A stretch of 64,000 nucleotides of DNA from contig PTEX01000192.1 of NCBI GenBank assembly GCA_003342815.1, positions 1,232,356 to 1,296,355 on the forward strand, given 5' to 3'. The DNA comes from Eudromia elegans. Its lineage: Eukaryota > Chordata > Aves > Tinamiformes > Tinamidae. The notes under the pieces are model-generated. The model worked only from the letters and a program-made list of their open reading frames with translations, was not told where the DNA came from and searched no databases. Below, one piece after another: positions 49,464 through 59,947 of the stretch. The translations under genes and the position numbers were made by a program. The first letter of the stretch is position 1. Each line of letters begins with the position of its first letter.

Positions 49464-52400
49464 GATCAGTGCACATTGGTCGTAGGGGTATTTCTGTCCA
49501 GAGCCACCCACGTGGATGTTCTGTCCGAGTTAGGCTGCAAAGTCAGTGCTCTGGGTATATCTAAAGAGGCTATAAAACCTTATGGTAATTCTTGTGGTCT
49601 TTATTTCTTAAAAATGGGTGTATTCCCAGGCTTTGCTATTCTTGCTTCTCAGCTCGGACTTAATAACAGAGTATTAACTGAAGTCCTTTGTAGCTGCTCT
49701 GAATGTAAAGCAGCCTTTGTGGGCACTTTCTGAAGTCTGGCTGTACTGTGGCTGTGAAAATCAGTGGACCAGCCCCATGTCTGAGGTGCCCCTTTCGTGC
49801 TGATTTACTTATGTGCTTGCTGATTAGCTTACTGAGTCACAAAATTAAGTAAACCACAATGGGAATTCCTGAAATCTGGTGAATTAAGAAACATTTGTGA
49901 TAATAAATTGCAACCTGTCAGCTAAGGACAGCAGAGCAGAGCAGTATTTGTTTTGACGTGCTGTTATAAACATGTATTCAGGGGCCTGCTCAGAGATTGG
50001 ACTCCTAACACCACCAGCCCTTTCCACGATTTGTTACCAAAGCCAAAATGAAGCAATGAATTTTATCAACTCATGAAATGACATTTGCTGTGTAATGGGA
50101 ATTAATAGCCTGATGTCTGCCTCAAAAGACTCTCCCGCCTGCTAAGTTTGGCTTCTAGAACAGCTGAAAGAGATCCTGGCACAGTAGAAGGAGGTTTGCT
50201 TTTATTTGAATTGCAGCGACTTTTAGTTGTGCCTTCTTTTCAAAAAGAAGGAGTGCACGAAGGAGTGGAACGAAGCTGCAGAAGATGAGATTTCTCTGGG
50301 TTTGCACGTGTTCTACTGATTTTTGAGATCAGGTGAGATCAGTTTTGCAGCCTGGTGACAGCAGCCGTCCCTGAGTCAATCCAGGCGTGTGTGCAGTGAT
50401 TTCAGTGCTCCGTACATGCCCACGGGACAGGAGGAGAGCGAGCGGCTCCTGGGCCTTCCTGGTGCCTTCTCTGGAGCCCCATTGAGCACACAGGAGCTGC
50501 GTGCTTCATCCGTCCTCCCAGGGCCACGGTGGGAGTCCAGTTCAGGTTGCTTCCTTCCGTGCGAGGCATTGCAGTACGGGGCATTGCAGTACGTGGGCAC
50601 GTTTCATTTAGGAATTACACCAGCAGTGCTGCTCAAAGGCAGTTTTTCACACAGGAAATAGGAAGTGGTCTGCATGCCCTATTAACATCTCTTGCAGTAC
50701 CTGTATTGCAGGTGCCTTTGGATAGCTGTTCTTTAAATCATATCTGGCTCTTGGATCAAATAAGCTGTCAACAAAATGTATTTTAAAATATCAGCCCAAA
50801 TCACACTCTCAGGCTGTAAAATATACGTTAGATTTTTTGATTTCTCAAGATCAGAGACAAATTTCAGTTTCTCGGCACCCCCACAAGTGCATGTTCTGTT
50901 ATTTATAATTTTAAATAGATCTCTGCTATTGCAGTTCTTCCTGCATACATCTGCCTTAGCCTGGTAGGCCACTTATGGGTCAAAATCTCTTTTTACTCTG
51001 AATTGCAGATTAATTGCAGTGAATAATTAACTCTCTCAGATGTGGAGGAAGAGAGACACTTCCAAGAACTGTGCAGCTCTGGATGCCTTTAACGTCCTAG
51101 AAATGGTTTGGAGAACAATATTTGCTAACTCTGGTATCATAAGATATTTCTGGATATTGTCACCTATAAATTTCATCATCACCTATTGAACCAAGAGCAA
51201 ACAGTGCTATTTTTAAACTGACAAGTCATGAAACAACTTACACTCATAAAAAGATAATTTTGCATTATTAGATTGTTTAAATGTAATATTCAGACAAATT
51301 AATTAGGCTTATGGTTTGCAATTTCAAAGGATCATATTTAGAGAAGTTCAGATGCAGCATTGGAAGTAGCTTGGGATTTCTGTAAGTGAGAAGGATGTTT
51401 AGACAAGTTTTGGAGACCTATCTGAACAAGTTGCAAACTCAGAAGGCTTCCAGCAATACACACGAAGCACATGGAGAAAATGGAGAAATGATAGGCTCAG
51501 CTTAATTACCTCTCATTTTGGAGAGAAGAAAATGTTGCACAGAAGTGAAAAATGTCTAAACATCAGGATGAATTTTGAGATCTTCTGATACTCTAAAGAA
51601 CCAAATAGTAGATGAATTTTACCCATTTACATAACCCTCATATAAAGATGGAATTAAGGTTTTAAATAACCTAGGTAGGCCAGAAGCCAACCGAATGGAG
51701 CTGAAGATGCTAGGCACAGGGCAAAAGTGATATTTACACTAGTAAGTATGAAAATGAGACATCCATGGTGGAAGGAAACCTCAGCTTCACTTAGTGCGTT
51801 AGGCAAGTGGCTAATGTCAGTGCTTGTGTGCGAAAAGCAAAAATGCTGATGGGGAGTGGAAGTCCAGAGCAGGGGTGTGTAATTCTCCCTCAAATACTAA
51901 GTGCCATTGGACCACTTAAGAGTAATGAGTAGGAGGGGAGTTTAGGAATGGTGCATGAAGGTGATCTGAGCCCCCTGCCTCATCCTCACAGAATGGGAGC
52001 TCTAGGTGCATTTTAAAGGAAATTCAGTGAAAATGAGGGAGATAATGAACAAAGGGAGGAAACACAATCTGAGTCTTCTTTTTAATGAGGTACATTGTAC
52101 GAGACTGACTTGATCTCTTTGTTAAGGTAGCTAATATTGGCTGTGGAGTCTGTGACTGAGGTTTCAGCGAAAGAAAAGTAGTAGAAAGTCACTTATCTAG
52201 AGGACTTAAGGGAGGGCAGCACTACCATTTCAACACAAAAAAATACGAATACTGTCAGGAACAGACCCTTCATAATGATGACTTTTTAATTCTTCAAAAT
52301 CATATATGTCACGTAACAAAACACAACGTTCTAAAATGGTAGATCAGAATATTGGGTTTGATGATGTCCCAAGTGATGCATTTTTAATGACATTATGGTC

Positions 52401-52630
52401 ACTCAGCGCAGTCATTATGCTAATTCAGGTCCCTGTTCACCACTCCTTACAACTCTTCAACGTTCTTCCACTGCCATTAGTGGTCTTCTAATTGTTTCAA
52501 AAGGAGGTTTGCTACTTCAGTTCCCCCAGAGGTAGTTAAGAGATCTGTGCCTTTCTGCATTTCTATCCAGCTGTCAAAGGATGTGGAAATTTGCATTGGC
52601 AGGAAGGTATTCATGTGCCCAGAAGGTGTG
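49464..52630. other. AT-rich intronic stretch
   Basis: No genes recognised. A 15-bp tandem duplication (GCATTGCAGTACG...) lies at 50566-50595. Otherwise unique-looking sequence. Confidence 0.5.
50566..50595. repeat. 15-bp tandem duplication
   Basis: GCATTGCAGTACGGG at 50566-50580 is followed immediately by GCATTGCAGTACGTG, one mismatch in 15. A slippage product; the local frame reads as repeated Val-Arg-Gly-Ile-Ala. Confidence 0.85.
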
Positions 52631-52633
52631 TTT

Positions 52634-52700
<67 letters not shown>

Positions 52701-52702
52701 TT
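52631..52702. repeat. (TTTA)18 tetranucleotide microsatellite
   Basis: 72 bases of pure ATTT/TTTA repeat, about 18 uninterrupted units, between unique flanks. Uninterrupted arrays of this length are usually polymorphic in copy number. It sits about 7.2 kb upstream of exon 2. Confidence 0.97.
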
Positions 52703-53995
52703 AAGGTAGAAATTGTATAGGAAGAGATTTGAACATTCTGGCATTCTTTTAAGGCTACGGTACAGCTATTCTATAGATATTACATATGTGTGTTTGTATT
52801 TTTCCATCAGTGTAATGTCTTGATCCCGCATTAGGATAAAGTAAAATGATCTGGAGAAGTGCTGAAGCATTTCTGTTCCTCGCTAGCATAACCAGTCCCC
52901 AGCACAAAAGTTTTATAGCAAACCCAGATCAAGGAGCAGAACGTTGAAAAACATGAATAAAACCCCTCCTTTAACCTTTTTTTTTTCCATATAAAAAATA
53001 GGAGTTCCAGATTTTTATTCTGAATTGAAATCTGAGAAGAACTCTGCAACCATTGCATTGTTCCATCGAAATCCTGCAAGGAAAATGATGGTTGAAAGGT
53101 TTAGAAATCTTTTGTCTGTCAGAAAATTTGCAGTCTCTTCCAAGAGGATCAGCCCACTTGGATTTATTTGGCCAAACTTAGCAATGGTCAAAGTATGGAA
53201 AAATAAACAAATATGTAAAAATACAAGGTCACTCGCAGGAGGGATAGTTTCATAGGCGGCTTCCTAGAGACGTAGCAAAATAAGAAATCTCCACAGTAAT
53301 AAATTTTAACATTTTTACTTTGATATGGCAAGATTTTCCATTTGGAAAGCCTGGGTCTGCTTTTATAAGCAGAGGAGTGAATGGGCTTATAAAGTGGTTT
53401 GGATAATGGAGCTGCTGTTGTGTTTCATGCAGCTATTGCGTGCTCCTCTTCAAGACTCTTCCTCCTCCTGCTTTTCTTTTGGAGACGTTTTCAGGGCTGT
53501 GAAGAATCAGGAGACAAATTTGTACAGAGCCAAGCACAGCTCGGATTTGCTCCGAACTGTAAACTCCAAATAACGATAAGTGGAATTACTGCTGTAATTA
53601 TCTTGCTTTAGGGAACACTTATGACTTGAAATATAAAGCCTGTCTATTAGATAACATTTATCAGGAATGTTTCCTTAGGCGTGTTTTTCAGAACTGTGTA
53701 TTGTTGTTATCTCCAGCCAGATCTGACTCGGCGCGATTTGTGTTCGAGACGGGGAGAGTAGCTGGAACTGGCAAATGCCTCGTCGGCAGCGGGAAAGCTG
53801 GTGGGGAGATGAAAGATGAGCTTCCAGCAGCTGCAAAAAGGATATACACTTCAAGGGTGCCCTATAAGCCTTATAAAGCAGTAAAGGAAGGAAAACAACG
53901 TTATGAAGTGTCCTAACAGCCATAAAATTCCAAAAATGGCAAGGATTGCTTTCATTATATAAAGTGTTCGTTAAAGCTTTGAATAATGAAATAAG
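52703..53995. other. AT-rich intronic stretch
   Basis: No gene or repeat recognised. Short frames (for example 53626-53916 +) have no family resemblance. Confidence 0.5.
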
Positions 53996-53999
53996 CCCG

Positions 54000-54245
54000 G
54001 ACTCTGCGAATGGAAACCTTCCCCGCGAGGCCCGGCTCTGTTTACTTTACAGTAATCCAGGCCATAAAAGCAGTGCCTCCCGAATACCCCATTCTTGGGG
54101 AGCTCCGAGCAGCTCCAGGGGCCTCCCGGTTCTTGGGCTTCAAACCCGCCGCGACCCCTCGGTAACACCGACGGGCTCCGTGCCCGGTCCCGGCCCCGGC
54201 CCCCTCTCCCGGCACCGGCAGGAGAGGGCACGTTTGAGGCAAGAA
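54000..54245. promoter_or_regulatory. CpG-rich island
   Basis: CpG-dense DNA (TTCCCCGCGAGGCCCGG, then AACCCGCCGCGACCCCTCGG and CGGTCCCGGCCCCGGCCCCC), followed by a long T/C-rich tract at 54287-54337. Composition suggests an unmethylated regulatory island; no TATA box or recognised exon. Function is inferred. Confidence 0.35.
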
Positions 54246-54286
54246 ATCCCACGGATTCCTTGGCTTCAACCGGGCATTCGGGGGGT

Positions 54287-54337
54287 GTTTTTTTCCTGTT
54301 TGTTTCTTTTTTCCTTTCTTTCCTTTTTTTTTTTTGA
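54287..54337 (+). repeat. Pyrimidine-rich tract
   Basis: T-runs with C interruptions and three G, ending in about 13 T. Low-complexity sequence adjoining the CpG-rich block. Confidence 0.7.
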
Positions 54338-54339
54338 CA

Positions 54340-56820
54340 TTTGAAGTCCAGCCGTATTTCGGGTTGGAAAAAGGCGTGGAAGACTTGGAGCCTGGAAAGT
54401 GAGTGGGGAAACTCGTGCAGGACCTTCTGGGGTTCAGGGTGGAAGAGAAAATGTCTTCTATATCAAATGACTGGTTACTCGCCTGTTGGCTTAAAACTGT
54501 AGAATTCAACCTGAAACAAAGACGGAGCACATTGTAAGGCAGATATTTTATTTGCATATAAAAACAGCAGGCAGAAATGCATTGATTTGGAACAGGAATA
54601 TTTTTGAAATTAAAAAAAAAAAGACTTTTATGATTGCTAGTATTGTTTATTTTATCTGGCTATGCAAGATCTGTCTGGATATTTTTTCCTGAATTAGCAA
54701 CTATTTTCAAAAACATAAACTATAAAGTATGCATGGAACAGCCTTCCATGTCTGTCATTGAAATTCAGCCATTTTCTGCTTTGCTTGCAAGATACAGGGA
54801 CAAAATGTATCCTAGGGGGGAAAGAAAAAATTCAGCTCTATGTGGGTAAAATTAACATTGAAACCTTTAAGCTGCAGCATATCCTGCTGAAGGCATTTGA
54901 GCAGTCCTGTAATTTAGGGTAGTGTGTGCAAGGAAAGTATGCGAGTGCCATTAATTTTTCTGAACAGCAGTTCAGCATTGGTTTCCTCCCCGGTGTTCTG
55001 ATTAGTTTTCTAAGCTGCTGAAGGAGTTAAATATCTTAAAAAAAAAAAAGAAAAAATAAAGCGCAGCTCCTGAGCTGTGGGTTTGAATGTGGAGGTGTGG
55101 ATTGCATGAAATAGCCCCGGTTATCTTTCTCCTCATGTGAGTGCAGTTTCCCTGTGTCCGCGCTCGTACCCTCCTTCCAAGCCGAGCTCCTTTGCATCCC
55201 TGCGTGTTTCGGGGGAGCAGACGGGAAGCGTCTGCATCAGGAGTGGGAGAAGCGAGTGAGTCACAGGGCTCGTCATGAGGAGCTTTGTTTCATTCAAACC
55301 CCCCTTGCCAAGATGCTGACACGGAGCCTGAGTCATCAGCAACGAACACGTCTTGGAGAAAATTGAATCCTCAGAGGGCAGAAAATGAGGGGGAAAGGCG
55401 AGGCGCTCCCCAGCATCTCTGCCTCCGTCCGGGCGCTCGGAGTTATTGATTGCTTTGGTTCCTGTGGCAGGTTTTTCATAAGAACCTTAAACTAATTCAG
55501 AAATGCCTGAAATTTCATTTGAGAACGTGCACGTATAGCAGAAAGCAGCAGCATCCGTCAGGCTTTGGGATCAGTGAATATGAAATGGAGTTTTCATCGC
55601 GCTAAACAAGGTGGTTGTGGTTTCTGTCGTTGTCATTTGCCTTTCACCTGTGCTGTGTCCAAAAGAGACTGGGAATCATGCCAAGTAGTGGGGTCTTCAC
55701 CCTAGGTAGTGGCATCTTCACCCAGGAGCTCTGCCTGGAGGTTTTGGGGTTTTGTTTTTATTTCTTGGAAACTTATTATTTTCTATGAAACGTATCTCAA
55801 CATTTGCCTTTTTATCTGTGCACTAGTGAAACCTCCTTCCCTCTTCTTGCTTTTAGTAGGCTGATTTTGGGATGAGCGTTACAGACAGAGAGCATTAAAG
55901 CAGCAAAGAGAAGGCCGCCTGTTGGAGGGTCCTGGGGTGTGTTCGGGGTGCGAGGGCCCCGTGTTCATCCGGAGCCGTGTTTGGCATCGGGCACAGACTG
56001 CTCCCAACAAACCCCACTCAGGTCACCCGCCGTGAGCACCTTTAGAAGCCCCTGTGTGTGTGCCAGCTACACAGGTCGGCAGTTTAGGATTCCGGCTTGG
56101 GAAATGTTGGTCTCCCTTCATGTGTGCACGTTCCAGGGATGGGTGACGGACTGTCTGGCCTGTCCTGTGGAGGTGACACCCACATGAAGTTAGGGGAGAC
56201 CGCAAATATTTGGTTTATTGCAATAAGCATCGACTTTTATCAGTGATAAACTAATAAACTTGCTACTTTCAGCATCTGCACGTAATAATAAGAGCAGATA
56301 GGAGGTTTTGAGCCTTTACATAGCAAAAAGCAAATAGTGAAATTCAGCTTGTTTTTCTGTGTAAGACCATTCATTATCTCTTGCTCGAATAAGGGCAGCT
56401 CATGCATCAGGGTAACCATCCCTCAAGACTGCTGCCACGTGTTCCTGTTTGGCTGGGGCAATAAATCAGCCCAGAAGTGTTTCAGCTGGAGAGGAAACCC
56501 CGGATTTATCCACCTTAGTCCCTCCCATGGAAGCAGAGCTGCTGCCTGTGGCACCGAGGCTATTAACCATGCTGGGGCTGCAGCGTTTGGAGTTCACGTG
56601 CCTCCAAGAAGGGTGGTAGTGGATACAGGTTCCTCATGTGGAAGTGGATTGTGCTTAATTAAAAAAAAAAAAAAAAGCCAGATGCTAAAAAGGCCTTTTT
56701 TCCTCATTAGCTACAGTATGCATTTATTTTTGTGAGGTGTGATTCCGTGGAGGGGGGCAGGGTAATGGGAACGGCTGCAGCATCTGCTTGCGTTTGTTCT
56801 CCCTCCTCGAAAGGCCTTTG
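54340..56820. other. Intronic stretch, nothing recognised
   Basis: Contains A-runs at about 55040-55050 and 56661-56676, and a ~21-bp tandem duplication at 55685-55725 (GTAGTGGGGTCTTCACCC / GTAGTGGCATCTTCACCC). No gene recognised. Confidence 0.5.
55685..55725. repeat. 21-bp imperfect tandem duplication
   Basis: GTAGTGGGGTCTTCACCC (from 55685) recurs as GTAGTGGCATCTTCACCC (from 55706) with two substitutions and a 1-nt length difference. Confidence 0.75.
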
Positions 56821-56824
56821 CAAG

Positions 56825-57125
56825 GTGCAGGATCCCGGAGAGCTCCGGGTGCCCCGGCGCTCTGTCCTCGCAGGCCCTTTGGCCCCCGGCGCTGCTTTCC
56901 CCGGATCTCTGCAGCTCAGGAAAGGAAGGAGGGAGGGAGAAGTGGCCGCTGCACCTCCCGAAAGCAGCGATGGCAGCAGGAGCAGCAGCGGGGAGCGTGG
57001 CCGGGCGGGCTCGTGGCTTGGATGAACAGCAGCGGACGTGGGTCCTGCGCGAGAGCCCCAGCGCTCCTGAGGGGATGGAGGTGCCGGCGTCAGCTGCCCC
57101 AGGAGCCTCCTTGGGAGCTACGCTG
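56825..57125. promoter_or_regulatory. CpG-rich island next to minisatellite
   Basis: GC-rich with frequent CpG (CCCCGGCGCTC, CCCCCGGCGCTGC, GCGTGGCCGGGCGGGC, GTCCTGCGCGAGAGC). It directly precedes the 16-bp minisatellite. Long frames cross it in both directions (289 codons + at 56788-57657; 261 codons - at 56711-57496), but these depend on stop-poor DNA and the repeat. Candidate regulatory island; no promoter motif is decisive. Confidence 0.35.
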
Positions 57126-57196
57126 GAAAGGCCCCAGTCTGCAGGGCTGCGTGTGGCAAATAAAGGAAATCCTTGTGGTGTCCTGCAGCAGGCAGT

Positions 57197-57398
57197 CCAC
57201 GGAGGGTGCAATCCACGGAGGGTGCAGTCCACGGAGGGTGCAATCCATGGAGGGTGCAATTCGTGGAGGGTGCAATCCACAGAAGGTGCAATCCATGGAG
57301 GGTGCAATTCGTGGAGGGTGCAATCTGTGGAGGGTGCAATCCACGGGTGCAATCCACGGGTGCAATCCACGGAAGGTGCAATCCGTGGAGGGTGCAAT
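57197..57398. repeat. 16-bp minisatellite, 13 units
   Basis: Thirteen tandem units of CCACGGAGGGTGCAAT. Variants at the first four bases are CCAC, CCAT, TCGT, CTGT and CCGT. Units 10 and 11 are shortened to 13 bp (CCACGGGTGCAAT). Units 3-5 and 6-8 repeat the same order (CCAC, CCAT, TCGT), indicating a 48-bp higher-order duplication. Because 16 is not a multiple of 3, the array cycles through all three frames and lacks stops on both strands, giving long periodic peptides that should not be taken as genes. Confidence 0.96.
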
Positions 57399-59837
57399 CC
57401 TTTGCCTTCTCTCTGGGGAGGTGCATGTGACACACATGCAGCAGAGCCCCAAGGGAGCTCTGGCTTTGCAGGAGAAAAAGACCTTGTTAAAAGCAAAGAT
57501 GGGAACCTCTAAACCTGGTGTGCTCAAGGCAAGGAGACCCCGTCCGTGTCATCCAGTCAATGGCCTCAGAGAACCAAGCCGAGCGTTAGGCCTTGGAAGA
57601 GCAAAACCTGGATGGACCTGTCTAACCTGGGCGTTTTGTTTCTCATTGGAAACTTAACCTTAAATTATCCCATATATTTGTGATGGAACACAGGAGGTAG
57701 ACCAAAGGTCTTAATGCTGTGTTTGGAAAACTGGCTGGATAGTGATGTATGACAGGAGCATTGGGTCAACCCAGTTAACTTTTGACTAGTTGCATTAAAT
57801 ATATATAGCAGGATTTTACACTGGAAATTCACAACAGCTTGGAAATGCAGTAGCTTTGAACATATATCACAATATTTTAATGGTTAACCAGTTATTTTTT
57901 GTATTTTGAAGTCCATCTACCTGACATAATAGGAATTTTAATCCTGATAAATAAAGTGCTTCTGTGTATGTCCCCCGACTGCATGATGCAGCTGCCTTCC
58001 TGCCCGTCAGACCTGCGGTACCGACCTTCAGCGAGCAGGTCACTGGTTTCATATTTTGCTTCCACATATTTTTTTTTAGATTTGGTTGCCAGGGCAATGG
58101 CGCACGTGGTTTTTGAGAGATTAGTGGTAGTTTTAATAGATTTGTCTGTTAGTGCCTGGAAGTCGAAATATTTTCGTAGTGCATTGTCTCAAAACATCAT
58201 TTTATGATTTTTAGACGTAAACACATTTTGCATTAAAATCTTTTCATGAATTATTACCTGTAGCTACTGTCTTTGCGGGAAGACTTGTGAGAAGCTGATG
58301 GTTGCAGTGGAGAGGGAGCTTTGCCCAGTTTGGACACCAGCAGCACTGAGATAGGGAGGGAAGGGGCTTCCAGAGTCAGAGCATTTGAACTTGGAAAACT
58401 TGGGCCCTCTTGCCAAGTCTGCCACTTTGAGCAAGTACAGGGCAGTTATCGTTTGAAGAGCTTCTCCCTCACTTTCCTCGTTTAAAAGCACAGATATTTT
58501 AGCTGACTTCCTTTGTGAAGTGGTTGAGATTGGTGGTGAGGAGAGGAGGTGCTATTTTAAGTGGCGATTTTCAGCCGAGGGGCCGGAGGTTGCCTCAGGA
58601 CACGGGCAGGACGCTCCACAGGAAAATGCCCTTCATCCAACGGCACCCGCTAGCGCTCGAAAGGGTCTGGATGTCGTTATTGATTTCCGAGCAACCCACA
58701 GACCGTCCTCTCTATACATTAAGTGCTAATTTGGCATCCGTTTGCCAGGGCGGCTGGGATTTAAATGAGGGCGAATCCTCTCAAGAAAAGGTCTTTTTAC
58801 GCCAAGGTGGAGCGTTGGCCTGGAAAGCAGGAGGGAACCTGCCGTGCCCCGTGGAGCTGTGCGTTATTGCCAAAGCGCTGCTCGTGCTTGTGGTTTCTGC
58901 AGGCAGTGGAGCTCTGGTGTCTGTACGAAGCCGGTGTTGTGGCCTGGTTGCTGAAGGGACCCATCGTAGAGTGCCCCTCATGTAGGTGTGCAGACATGCA
59001 CACATGTCTGGAAGGAAGAATGTGGATGTTTGAGTTACATTTGTAGGAGTATTTTAACCACCAACTGGAGATCAAGGGCTCCGGAGCCAGGTCTGCATCC
59101 TAACATCAACGGTCAGGCCTCTTTGCAGCTCTAGCAAGACTGAAAATACATATTTTGCCTGGCATATCCAAGTATCCTTCTTGTGTGGAAAGCCTCTTCA
59201 GAATTTTTTTTTAATGCTTATATTAAAAAATAGTTATAAGAGGAAATTGCAAGCACAATGAAGGGTTATATTAATGGAATGTAAAGAAATTCAAAAATTT
59301 GGCTCCAAAATTTTTATGACTTTTTTTATGCGTCTATATGGCAGTAGTTGCAAGTGGAGCTGGATTTTTTTCCTCCTCAGTACTGCTTAGAAATTCAGCT
59401 GAAGTATTTATATTGCAGAAATAATATAGCAGCGGTTTCAGCTCTTTTGTGCCTTACATGCTTGATTAGAAAAATCCCATTAATGATAGAAAATGCTAAT
59501 CAGTGCTGTGTTTTGCCAGCCACCACAGGCCTACGCATTCTATATAATCCATTGTTTATTAACCTAATGAAGGTCATTGCAGCTTGTGAAAGCTTGTGTG
59601 ACAGCATATCAAAATGGTTTTAAAACTCTGTGCTGCCGGACTCCAGTGCCAGAATAAATCAAGGCTGGGTATTTACTTGTCAGACTGGTTCTGGTGTAAA
59701 TGAGGGCTTTTCTTCTGGGTGGAATGATCATACTGTGCTTTCATTTGTTCATTATAATTGTCAAGACAAACAAACAGTGCAGCGGTGGCTAAGCTGATGG
59801 TGCTGCCATTAAGCAGCAAGCCCTGTCTTTATTCACG
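57399..59837. other. Intronic stretch upstream of exon 2
   Basis: AT-rich except for a balanced segment at 58540-58960 with overlapping chance frames (up to 156 codons +). No additional exon or repeat recognised. Confidence 0.5.
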
Positions 59838-59869
59838 TCTTATTGATTTTCCTTTTCTTTTCTTGGCAG
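59838..59869 (+). promoter_or_regulatory. DIP2C: 3' splice site of intron 1
   Basis: The polypyrimidine tract runs TTTTCCTTTTCTTTTCTTGG before CAG. A yTnAy branch-point candidate (TTGAT, adenine at 59846) lies 23 nt before the terminal AG, within the normal range. A second, more distant candidate (CTGAT near 59794-59798) also exists. No other AG lies between the tract and the acceptor. Confidence 0.85.
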
Positions 59870-59941
59870 GTGACATCACGCAGAAGGGATATGAAAAGAA
59901 GAGATCAAAATTAATTGGGGCCTACTTGCCACAACCTCCTG
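59870..59941 (+). CDS. DIP2C: DIP2C coding exon 2 (72 nt, internal exon)
   Basis: Internal coding exon of a disco-interacting protein 2 family gene. Seen: the intron AG at 59868-59869 follows a pyrimidine-rich tract (59847-59864), and the donor at 59942 reads GTACGT. The exon is 72 nt and enters and leaves in phase 1 (the first Gly codon is split), so it can be skipped without a frameshift. The translation begins GDITQKGYEKKRSKL, rich in Lys/Arg, and ends in IGAYLPQPP before a split codon. Known: DIP2 proteins start with a DMAP1-binding domain (Pfam DMAP_binding) followed by two adenylate-forming, acyl-CoA-synthetase-like domains, and are linked to lipid (diacylglycerol) metabolism and neuronal development. 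This exon would cover about residues 29-53, inside the DMAP1-binding domain. Inference: IGAYLPQPP matches DIP2C as remembered; DIP2A and DIP2B diverge after KKR. The family call is firm; the paralogue call is less so. Confidence 0.87.
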
Positions 59942-59947
59942 GTACGT
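59942..59947 (+). promoter_or_regulatory. DIP2C: 5' splice site of intron 2
   Basis: The junction is CCTCCTG|GTACGT, a good match to the vertebrate donor consensus at +1, +2, +3, +5 and +6. Reading through it gives a short non-conserved extension ending at an in-frame stop by 59970, as expected for intronic sequence. Confidence 0.8.

Larger units (their letters stand above)
1..59869 (+). other. DIP2C: DIP2C intron 1 (3' part, at least 59.9 kb)
   Basis: No other exon matching a recognised protein was found on either strand upstream of 59870. The coding exon at 59870 begins about 29 residues into DIP2 proteins, so the stretch before it should be the intron between the initiator-containing exon 1 and exon 2. 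Exon 1, whose product would begin with a short Leu/Glu-rich segment, is not visible in the window, so the intron extends further left. The sequence is AT-rich with scattered CpG islands, CR1 fragments and short repeats, each listed separately. That the entire stretch is a single intron, with no embedded non-coding gene, is inference. Confidence 0.75.

Noticed and set aside
49185..49511. 108-codon and 93-codon - frames as genes
   Set aside because: Antisense translations across the CR1 tail at 49.4 kb.
56788..57657. 289-codon + frame (and 261-codon - frame at 56711-57496) as a repeat protein gene
   Set aside because: The frames exist because the 16-bp minisatellite lacks stop codons in any register and the adjacent island is GC-rich. 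Several frames are open at once, the 'repeat' peptide is the three-frame translation of the array, and no splice or family evidence supports it.
58515..58985. 156-codon + frame as an upstream DIP2C exon
   Set aside because: No resemblance to the DIP2 N-terminus, no matching phase-1 donor, and several overlapping open frames.
59758..59869. Upstream in-frame extension (starting MSRQTN) as part of the DIP2C exon
   Set aside because: It precedes a strong polypyrimidine tract and AG, is not conserved-looking, and the known DIP2 sequence begins matching exactly at the acceptor.
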